Source of the DNA: Azolla pinnata
Taxonomy: Eukaryota > Streptophyta > Polypodiopsida > Salviniales > Salviniaceae
Assembly (NCBI GenBank): GCA_037176905.1
Contig: JBBBWG010021889.1
Location: 1-64,000 of the forward strand
Length of the DNA stretch: 64,000 nt
Reading direction: 5' to 3'
How positions within the stretch are numbered: position 1 is the first letter of the stretch; the number at the start of each line of letters is the position of its first letter. The notes beneath the pieces were generated by a model that worked only from the letters and a program-made list of their open reading frames with translations, was not told the origin of the DNA and did not search any database. Shown here piece after piece: positions 32,754-41,526 of this stretch. A program made the position numbers and the translations under genes.

Positions 32754-35257
32754 TTCTTCGTTACCACGGGCCGCAGCAGATCGTGGGCCTTCCCGTCTCC
32801 GCCGCCGCCGCCCAGCATCCCCCCGTCGCTGCCGCCCGCGAGCAGCTTGATCTGTACGAAGCCGTGCAAGCGCTCTACATGTCTTCCTCCTCCGCCCCGC
32901 CGCCGCCGCCGCCGCCGCCTCCCGCCGCCAGTCCTGCCCTGGTAACCCCCTCCACTGCTCTCTTCCCCGTCCAACAAGAAGCACGTCCTCATGGCCCTCA
33001 CCGTCGTCCCCAGCATCAGAGCATTTCGCACGCACTGCATCCCCCTCCTCCTCCTCCTCCTCCTCCTCCTTCCGCCGCCCTCGGCTCTTCTGCACCCCTC
33101 CGAGCCGATCATGCCTTGCCGGCTATGGCGCCGCCGCCGCCTCCGCCGCTGCCGCTTCCCCTCCCTCCTGCCGCTCTCGTGCTCGGCCGCCGCAGCAGCG
33201 TCAGCGTGCCTTACGCCCCCAGCGCGCTTCCGCCGCCAGGCCGGCCCGAGATGCTTGCGAGCCCCTCCTTCTACTGCCACATCCCCACGGCGATGGGGCG
33301 GCTGCAACCCGGCTGGAACTACCCTCATCCCTGCACCGCATCGATCCATCCTGCGCCAACGCCACTAGGGACGTTGCAGTTGCAGCACCATGGCCGCCTC
33401 TACAGCAGCTTCAGCCACAGCAACAACAACAACATTGGTGGCGTGGGTGCAGCTGCTGCTGCTGCCGCCGCCGCCGTAGTCGGGCATGGCGTCAGGCTGG
33501 AGGAGCTTTCCCTCGCGGAGCGCCATCTCTCAGCCGCCATGGCCGGGCTAGCAGGCGCCATAGATGCTGCTGCTTCTGCTGCAAGCGCCGCTTCCGGCCC
33601 CTCCTCCTCCTCTTCCTCCTTTCTCACGCAACTGCTTCCCCAAGAAGCGATATTGGCGCGGCTCAATCAGCAAATGGCCTCCCTCATTTGCTCCCCCACA
33701 TCACTGCAACCCTGCCAGCGAGCAATCTTCCATTTCAAAGAAGCGCTCCTCGCTTCTGCGCTCGCCTCCTCCGCCCAGGAGGTTCGTCCCGGAGGACGTT
33801 CCAGCAGCGGCTATGGCGGCGGCGGCGGCGGCGGCGGCGGCTTGTGTCTCAACAGTTCAAATACCTCCCCTTCTTCTTCTTCCTCGTCTTCTTCTTCTTC
33901 CCCCTCCTCCTCTGCTTCTCCTTCCCCATCGTCGACGGCTGCTACTGCTCCGTTGCGGAGCGAAGGAGAACGGAGCACGGATCGGTCCCGGATCGACGCC
34001 ATCGTGCACGAGATCAGGGCTCTGAAGCGCTTCTCCGAGCTCTCGCCCGTGCTCCAATTCGCGCACTCGAGCGCGAATCAGACCATTCTGGAGGCCACGA
34101 AGGGGGAAGCCAGCGTCCACATCGTCGATTTCGGGCTGGGCTTGGGCGGGCAATGGGCGTCCTTCATTCAGGAGTGGGGGCGCAGGGGCGGGAAGCGGAT
34201 CAAGCTCACCGCCATAACAACAACAACAACAACAACAACAACATCGAGCTCAGCATCTGATGGTCGCGAAGCGATCATGGCAGCGATCCCATCGTCGTCG
34301 GCGGCGGCGGCGAAGAGCCGGGTGGAAATGGAGCTGGCGAGGGAGAATCTCCTGGAGCTGGCGCGAGATGCAGGCGTGGAGCTGGAGCTGGAGGCCATGG
34401 CGCTGCAGAGGGCGATGGGAGGAGGAAGGATTGCGGGGGATGAGATGAGGGCGAAACCGCAAGGCGCAGCGGTGGTGGCGGTGAATCTCGGGTTATTCGG
34501 GATGAGATGGGTGATGGCAGATCTTCTGGATCACAGCAGCGCGATCGGCAGCGGATCGATCGATGCAAGGGAGGCGGCCGTAGCAGCGTTCATGGAATGG
34601 ATGAGGCGGCTCGAGCCGCGGGTGGTGGTGATGACGGAGATGGAACCATCATCATCATCATCATCATCATCACCGCCATCACCGCCATCGCCATCGTCGT
34701 CATCGCCATCATCATCCTCATCATCATCATCATCAGCATCGGCATCGTTGTCGTCATTGTCGTCATCGCCGGCGCCGGCGGTCGCATCGCTCGATGCGAG
34801 CTCCCGTGGTTTGCGATCGGAGCTCGAGTTCTTCGCGTGCATGTTCGAATCCCTCCAGGAATCGTTGCCGCCGTCGTCGTCGCCGCCGTCGGACATGTAC
34901 CACGTCGAGCAGCATTTGTGGCGCCCGAAGATCGAGGAAGCGGTTCGAGAAGCTCTCAGCTTCTATCACCATCACCATCACCATCACCATCACCATCACC
35001 ATCACCATCATCACCATCACCATCACCATCACCATCAGCTGCATGATGATGCGGGGCCGCCATGGCGCGCGCTGGCGGCGCAGGCGGGATTCTCGGGCTT
35101 GCCCTTGAGCCAAGCTGCAGAGAGCCAAGCGTCTTGCCTGGTGAAGATGAAGAGGTATGCTGCGGGCTTCAACCTGAGGAAGCCGCAGGAGAATGTGCTG
35201 GTGCTGGGATGGTTCAACAAGCCCCTCATCGCCGCTTCTGCGTGGGTTCTGCCCTAA
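32180..35257 (+). CDS. GRAS transcription regulator, HAIRY MERISTEM (HAM/SCL6-type) family
   Basis: HAM proteins are nuclear transcription regulators that maintain undifferentiated cells in shoot meristems. This is a single exon of 1025 residues, larger than the roughly 500-800 of angiosperm HAMs. The ATG at 32180 is the first in-frame ATG; the open frame extends upstream to 31982 without another. Residues 1-480 are mostly low complexity (Ser, Pro, Ala, Met, DG repeats). The conserved part starts at about 490 with AILARLNQQ, whose codons hold a miR171 site, and QRAIFHFKEALLAS. The VHIID motif reads VHIVDFGLGLGGQWASFIQE at 646-665, and GGQWAS is typical of HAM. Leu-rich ELARENLLELARDAGVELEL, AVVAVNLG, FMEWMRRLEPRVVVMTEMEP, LRSELEFFACMFESLQESLP and PWRALAAQAGFSGLPLSQAA follow, ending with GWFNKPLIAASAW (SAW motif). 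The GRAS domain itself is broken up by a Ser/Pro tract and by 23 consecutive His (residues 930-952), both microsatellite-derived. Confidence 0.93.
33649..33669 (+). promoter_or_regulatory. Perfect miR171 target site in GRAS mRNA
   Basis: The 21 bases GATATTGGCGCGGCT... through CAATCA are, as far as I recall miR171 (UGAUUGAGCC...), fully complementary to it along the whole length. They encode the ILARLN peptide that carries the miR171 site in HAM genes of other land plants. Cleavage would be expected near the middle of the site. Confidence 0.9.
34967..35035. repeat. In-frame CAC/CAT array encoding 23 His
   Basis: Twenty-three consecutive His codons, alternating CAC and CAT in a hexamer pattern, sit within the C-terminal half of the GRAS domain. 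They lie between EEAVREALSFY and QLHDDAGPPWRAL, positions that are adjacent or joined by a short loop in other HAM proteins. Confidence 0.98.
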
Positions 35258-35836
35258 TTAACTGAGCTTCCATTCACCTCAGTTCAGTTGAAAAATCCAA
35301 ATCCTGCAGGGATCAAGAAGCAGAAGACCACCAGCATCATCACCAATCAATCATCATCAATCATCATCAATCATCATCAATCACCACGACGCATTCATCT
35401 GTGATCCTTCACCATCACAACATCGACGCATTCATGGCGACCATCATCTTCCACGATCCTCCTCCTCCTCATCATCGTCAGCCGCTGCCGCTGCAGCGGC
35501 GCATCCCAACAAACACAGCGGCGCATTAACTCCAAATGCCCAATGATGCATCGATCGATCCATCAACCGCCCATCGCACGCCATCACCCATCATCATTCA
35601 TCATCCGAAACCGGTTCAGGGTTTTAGGGTTTTAGGGTTTTGGGTTTAGGGTTTGCATGCCATCATCACCATGGAAGCCCATCAATCCAATCCACTCAAC
35701 TCCGGTCCCACTCCATCATCAATCAATCATCTCATGCATGGTGAGCTTCGCCCCATCAAAATGAGTCAGTCATGCAGGCATGCATGCTCATGTCAGAGCC
35801 AGGTTCATTTCACCCAAACTCCAACCCTAGAGACTA

Positions 35837-35907
<71 letters not shown>

Positions 35908-37605
35908 GGCCAGGACAGGGACAGTTTCTTCTTTCTTTTCTTTTGTCCTTCTCTTTTTGGTTTCTTTTCATCTGTTTTCTCAACACCTAACACCATAGCT
36001 TGTTGTTAACTTTCAATAACTTTGGCCATGGCTCTGTTTTTTTCTCTGTCCATCTCCATCCTTCCTTCCTTTGGGCTTTTTGGCTTGTAAATAAAATAGT
36101 TTACTTCCCCTGCCTCTGTTTTTGTTGTTATTTTCTCTCTCAACTCGCTAGATTTGGCTGGGTTCTTTCTTCCCTCCCTAGAATTAGCTTAGCTAGTAGC
36201 TACATCAAATTTGGTCACACACTTCCTTCTGTTCTTGGTTGATGTTTTTGCATAGATAGATAGATCATCACTACGTGTGTGGTTTTGCTGATCGCGATTC
36301 TCTCGCCATCATCATCATCATCATCATCATCATCGATTCGATCTCTCGATCGATCAGTTTGTATGCAAGTTTGTACCCATTGTGTGCTATATGATACATA
36401 CCAATATAATATATATATATCTATATATACTATATAGATTATATGGGCATCGAAAACTGTTTCGCAATCCCACTGTTTGATGGATGGAATGGCTCGTCCC
36501 CGACATCCCAGATAGAGAGACACAGACACAGTTGGGGGAATCGTCGATTGATGTGCAAACATACCGATGATGCAAACAGCCCTCTCCCGAGTCCGAGTTC
36601 CGATGTCGCTGCCCAAATTAAAAGGCTTAATCGAACCCCGCGCGAATTCTCATGTTCGTCGTACCCATCTCTCCGACCAGCTCGAGGAGAGTATCGGGCA
36701 ATTCGATGGCCATCGAGATTACATCAGCCGATGCACATGCTCAGATGCAATGCTTATTTCCCCACCCTTTTTTTTTTAACTATAATGTTGAAGGTGGAAG
36801 AATGATCTGGTCGGAAGGAGATCTTGATCGATCGATCGCATATAAGATCACGTCTTTGGGGTTTGGTTACGGTTTACGCTTCCTGACGGTCCCCTACAAT
36901 AGAAGATCGTTGTTGTGAGCACGAGACCTAGGGTCCCCACCAACTCTTGCCCCCATACACCATCGTGCGCTTGTTCATTAGTGTATCATCTATTGTGCCT
37001 TGTGAGCTTCTTGCCATGCGCTCTCTTAGAGGCCTTCGATCCCGCATTCCAGATCTTTAGCTTGTCTGGCAGGCAACACTAATGTGAGCACTAACTATGA
37101 GTTAGCCCTGATTCGGGTTGGGTTTCCCCCCTCCCCCCCCCCCCACCCGGTGGCGGCAGAGCACGCGATGCAATGGAGAAAAGAAGAGTTTTTGGATGGA
37201 CGCTCGACTGATTGAGCACCGGGCTCAATGCGGGCGCCATCCAAATGTAGCGACGATCGACCGATGGATTCAGCGGCTCGACATCGTTGGATGGTTTTTG
37301 GGCCTAAGAAACTGGGATCGAGACATGCTTGCCACTCCAAAACGGATCCGGCTTCCGGATCAGATCCATCGTCATCAAGCATTCGTAGTACTAGCATCAA
37401 ATCATCGGTCGATTCCAACCCACCAAGGGTTGGGTCAATGCGGATTTTCGCTCGCACGATTGCGGGGTCTCCGCAAGCTTAACATGTTTGTTCATGACAT
37501 GGTATCCACAGCAGTGATCTTGAGAGATTTGAAGGTATCTATCTGGTCACAAGCTATGAAGAAGAAAGAGCAGATGTTCTTCATATGATCACATAAGAAG
37601 AAGGA
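35258..37605. other. Intergenic region between GRAS and PPR genes
   Basis: No gene is recognised. Contents: a CATCATCAAT array at about 35335-35395 in the probable GRAS 3' UTR, TTTTAGGG-like repeats at about 35617-35655, an (ACT)n array at 35838-35908, (CAT)n at 36308-36333, an (AT)n-rich stretch near 36405-36440 and a C-run near 37125-37147. Open frames at 36.4-37.6 kb have no recognisable similarity. Confidence 0.5.
35838..35908. repeat. (ACT)n microsatellite
   Basis: About 23 uninterrupted ACT units downstream of the GRAS gene. Confidence 0.97.
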
Positions 37606-37860
37606 TCAAAGAAGAAGAAGAAGAAGAAGAAGAAGAAGAAGAATGGTAACTCTGCCCTGAAGAAGAAGAAGCAGAAGAAGAAGAAGAAGAAGAAGAAGAA
37701 GAAGAATGGTAACTCTGTGCCCTGAAGAAGAAGAAGAAGAAGAAGAAGAAGAAGAATGGTGACTCTGTGCCCTGAAGAAGAAGAAGCAGAAGAAGACGCA
37801 GAAGAAGCAGCAGCAGCAGCAGAAGAAGCAGCAGCAGAAGAAGAAGAAGGAGAAGAGGTG
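37606..37860. repeat. AAG-rich compound repeat with three copies of a GAATGGT(A/G)ACTCTG spacer
   Basis: Blocks of AAG units alternate with a conserved spacer GAATGGT(A/G)ACTCTG(TG)CCCTGAAG that starts at 37641, 37704 and 37754. Toward the end the units change to CAG/AAG. The array stops about 25 bp before the PPR start codon, so it is probably the PPR 5' UTR or core promoter. Confidence 0.95.
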
Positions 37861-37885
37861 CATTCTTCCTCTGCTCAGCCCCTCC

Positions 37886-40324
37886 ATGCTGGCTGGCAGG
37901 GGATGCATCCCCTCCTCCCTCTCCATAACCTCCAAGAATCCGCGTTCCGGGCACACCTTCCTCAGATGCTTCTCCAGCAAACGCCTCGACATGGCTTTGG
38001 AAGAGCTCTCCCGCCTCCAAGCTCCCCCTCCCCTTCCTGTCTACCTCTCCGTTCTCAAAGCCTGCTTCCGAGAGAAGTCCCTCCCCCACTTGCGCTCCGT
38101 CCAATCGCACCTTTCCTCGCTCAAAGTCGACCTCTCCGGCCTGCTCGGCGATTACCTGGTCGTCTCGCTGGCGAAGTGCGGCAGCGTTGATGATGCCCTG
38201 GCCTTATCCAGCGGTCTACATCACAGATCGGTCTTCTCGTGGACAGCTATCATTGCCTCCTGCGTAGAATGTGGCAGGTGCGTAGATGCCCTTTCTCTGT
38301 ATCGCCGCATGCTTCATGATGGTGTCCAGCCTGACAGCTTCACGTATGTTAGCCTCTTCCGAGCTTGTGGTAGCTTGTGCGATGCCGAGCAGGGCCGAAA
38401 TCTGCATGCGGATGCATGTGAGAAGGGATGTGTTTCGTGCTCTTTTGTCGGGAACAGCCTTGTCAGTATGTACGGCAAATGTGGCTGCGTCGAAGAAGCT
38501 GAGAATGTCTTTCGCGGATTAACCGAGAGAAATGTGGTTACTTGGAACTCGATTCTTGCCATGTATAATGAGAAGAATGAAGCTGTGAAAGCTTTGCGAG
38601 TGTATAGACAAATGCAAGAGGAAGAAGGGTTGGTGCCCAGCCAAGCAACATTCGTGGTATCGCTCCAAATGTGTGCTAACCTAATGGAGGGGCAAGATCT
38701 CCTGCCCAGGGGAGCTTTGGATATTGGATTGTCTTTATATTCTCAAGCCAGGAAGGCAGGGTTCAGTTCGGATCTTCCTGTCTGCAACGCTTTCTTGAGC
38801 ATGTGCTCGAAATGTGGCACGCTTCCAGAAACAGAGAATGTCTTCTCTTGCTTATTTGCCAGAGACGGAGAATATCTTCCAGGAACAGAGAATGTCTCGA
38901 CGATTCCAGACATTATATCATGGAATACAATGATCTCGGCTTACGTCGACCATGGAGAGGGAGCAAAAGCACTTCAGCTGTATACCGAGTTCCATGCAAT
39001 TCCAAACGAGTTAACTCTTGTGATGCTACTTATGGCATGTGGTGGTGTTGTGACTGAGGAAGAAACTGGCCTACAGGATACGAAAAAGATGGCCTTGGAG
39101 ATTGGGCAGGCGATACACAGAGATGCTTGCATCAATGGATTTGCCTCTGAAGCCATGCTTAGCACTGCCCTCGTGACTTTCTACGGAAAATGTGGAATGA
39201 TCAGCGAAGCAGAGGATGTATTTACCACATTGCCTCAACAGCATAATGTAGTGTCGTGGAATACCATGCTTTCTGCCTATGTGGAGCAGGGACAAGGAGT
39301 GAGAGCATTGCTATTATACAGGCAAATGCTTGAAGAAGGTGTGGAAGCAGATGCATTATCGCTCACAATTGCACTTCGAGCTTGCACCCTTCTTGCTATT
39401 GTGGCTTTAGAGATTGGTCAAGCGTTACATGCCGATGCTAGAAAGAGATGTCTTGATTCAGATGCCCTTCTAGCTAATGCTCTCATACACATGTATGCAA
39501 AATTTGGTGTTATTGAGGCAGCAGAGAATATATTTTATCAACTTTCTGAATGTGGAGAGCTCTCTTTTGCTGCAATGCTATCAGGTTACGTAGATCTTCA
39601 TGAAGGAGACAAGGCCGTGTTGTTGTATAATTATGTTCGAGAGAACACACCTATTCCATTTTCTGAAACAGCGCTAGTCTCTACTCTGAAGGCATGTAAT
39701 CAAGCAGGGTCATTGGAGTTATGTAGGTATCTTCATTTCCTCATCGTCTTTGCATGCATTGCTGTGAATATCGTACTGCTGGAGTCCACTCTAATTTGTG
39801 CATATAGGGGTTGCGCTAGCATTGTTGATGCTGAGGCTGTATTTGATGGGCTACATAATCCTGATATAGTCGCATGGAATGCATGTATAGATGGGTATGG
39901 AGGGCAAGGGAACTCCTTATCAAGCCGTGGAACTATTCACAAACTCCAACAAGAAGGTCTGAGCCCAAACAAAGCAACTTTTACTTCAGCTCTCAGCGAT
40001 TGTAGCCATAGCGGCCTTGTTAACCAAGGAATACAATTTATGATCTCTATGAACCAACATTACGGTTTGAATCCCGACTTGAAACATTATAGCAGCATTG
40101 TTGACCTTCTTGGTAGGGCTGGGGACTTCAAGAGATTAAATAGTTTAATGAGGCGTATGCAACTTGTGGGTGACGTAAAGATGGACGCAACTTTCTGGTT
40201 GTGTGTGTTGGGTGCATGCAGAATACATGGGAATCACGAGCTAGGGAACCTAGCATTCAAGAATGCATTAGGCTTGCAACCGAACGATCCAGCTGCGTAC
40301 ATTTTGATGTCTAATATGATGTGA
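37886..40324 (+). CDS. PLS-class pentatricopeptide repeat protein, probably organellar
   Basis: PLS-class PPR proteins bind organellar RNAs one base per repeat and act in RNA editing or processing. This is an intronless gene of 812 residues from the ATG at 37886. The N-terminus (MLAGRGCIPSSLSITSKNPR, then GHTFLRCFSSKR) is basic and Ser-rich, as expected for mitochondrial or plastid import. More than ten PPR units follow, for example SVFSWTAIIASCVECGRCVD, SFVGNSLVSMYGKCGCVEEA, NVVTWNSILAMYNEKNEAVK, VVSWNTMLSAYVEQGQGVRA, LLANALIHMYAKFGVIEAAE and DIVAWNACIDGYGGQGNSLS. After the last unit the E-type region begins (FWLCVLGACRIHGNHELGNL, then NDPAAYILMSN) but stops at MM, without E+ or DYW. The phrasing resembles large fern PPR families. 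Lack of a DYW deaminase means it would need a partner to edit, or may act in another step. Confidence 0.93.
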   Translation: MLAGRGCIPSSLSITSKNPRSGHTFLRCFSSKRLDMALEELSRLQAPPPLPVYLSVLKACFREKSLPHLRSVQSHLSSLKVDLSGLLGDYLVVSLAKCGSVDDALALSSGLHHRSVFSWTAIIASCVECGRCVDALSLYRRMLHDGVQPDSFTYVSLFRACGSLCDAEQGRNLHADACEKGCVSCSFVGNSLVSMYGKCGCVEEAENVFRGLTERNVVTWNSILAMYNEKNEAVKALRVYRQMQEEEGLVPSQATFVVSLQMCANLMEGQDLLPRGALDIGLSLYSQARKAGFSSDLPVCNAFLSMCSKCGTLPETENVFSCLFARDGEYLPGTENVSTIPDIISWNTMISAYVDHGEGAKALQLYTEFHAIPNELTLVMLLMACGGVVTEEETGLQDTKKMALEIGQAIHRDACINGFASEAMLSTALVTFYGKCGMISEAEDVFTTLPQQHNVVSWNTMLSAYVEQGQGVRALLLYRQMLEEGVEADALSLTIALRACTLLAIVALEIGQALHADARKRCLDSDALLANALIHMYAKFGVIEAAENIFYQLSECGELSFAAMLSGYVDLHEGDKAVLLYNYVRENTPIPFSETALVSTLKACNQAGSLELCRYLHFLIVFACIAVNIVLLESTLICAYRGCASIVDAEAVFDGLHNPDIVAWNACIDGYGGQGNSLSSRGTIHKLQQEGLSPNKATFTSALSDCSHSGLVNQGIQFMISMNQHYGLNPDLKHYSSIVDLLGRAGDFKRLNSLMRRMQLVGDVKMDATFWLCVLGACRIHGNHELGNLAFKNALGLQPNDPAAYILMSNMM

Positions 40325-41526
40325 TAACATTGAGAATACTGTATAGGAAAAGTGTGCAGGGATGAGATGCAGTGCTAGGCTTGAAATGCTTACATATGAA
40401 AAGGTCTAACGCAGGATCACAGTTAAATGGAAACTACAGGTCAGACATTAATGACCGGTACTGATCCCAAACCAAGGGCATTGGCATGAAAGTAATGTGA
40501 TGTATAATCTTGGATTGGTCCAAAGTCATATTTGTAAGTAAGCTGTATACTACCTTCCAAATGTAAGTAAGCTGTATATACCCTCCAATGTGATGCTGTA
40601 TATTACAGTAATCCTTTCTTTAACAGACCTCATCACATTGCAGGGTAGTCTGCTGCTCCATTATAAAGTTACTCCACCTTGTCTAGTTTGACTTTTGCAG
40701 ACGGTTCTAGGAAAGATGCATCATTTATTTATTTCCTAACTGACACTCTTTACTTCCTCAGTCCCACCAAAGTGATATTTAAGGTTAATGCAACAGATTG
40801 GTCAAAGCAAAAACGGAAGTTTCATGATTTATGTTGATGAGGTATGCCACTCAAAAAATCTAAGAATGATGCAGTAATGGAGCTTTGCACAGTTCATGAT
40901 GCAAAGTTTTTAACCATACCTTACAATTAAACATTTATCTGAAGAGCCTCCAAAACAAATCAGAATTCAGTCCCAACTTTTGTGTTCACTAGTGCAAGTT
41001 GACAATTTGGCCCTAATCATAACTGTTAAAAACAGTTGCACTCCAAAGAAATTCTTGTCAGCCTCCTGCCATTTCCAAATAATTTGCATGGAAAAGAGAA
41101 TTTACAAGATTTTGAGGAGGGTACATTATTAAAAGGGGCTCCTGGTTCTCATTAAATCAGTAATTTCGGGTGCATTGTGTTTCTATAACTTACGTTCATG
41201 CTTGCTGGGGACGATATCATCCTGCATAAATAAATAAGACTCCAAGAGCTTTGATCCTAGAAACGATTTGGTTATTTAATTATTAATTGTCAATGAAGGG
41301 AAAATCCGCACAACCATGTAGCAATAGCAGTCCCACTTGAGAAAAGAATAACAGAAGCCTTATGAATGGGCCTCTAAAGAAGTAAAATTGTAATACCCCT
41401 TACTCTTTTCCTCGCAGATGAAAGCTGACTTATGAATAGAGTTAATGAAGGCCTATTTCAATCAAATGGAACAAAAGGCTCGGATCTCTTCCATTACTTT
41501 TGCAGATCTACTGAGAGAAACAATGT
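40325..41526. other. Intergenic region between convergent PPR and OEP24 genes
   Basis: This region holds the 3' ends of two genes that converge. TGTAAGTAAGCTGTATA is repeated near 40531 and 40562. I see no other gene, RNA or repeat of note. Confidence 0.6.

Noticed and set aside
32175-33349. Long minus-strand open frames (306 and 356 codons) opposite the GRAS gene
   Set aside because: They are antisense shadows of GC-rich triplet repeats, made of Arg/Glu/Gly runs with no domain. The plus strand carries the conserved GRAS motifs.
36443-37588. Frames of 70-156 codons between the GRAS and PPR genes
   Set aside because: No recognisable motif, no conserved start context and no splice pattern that joins them.
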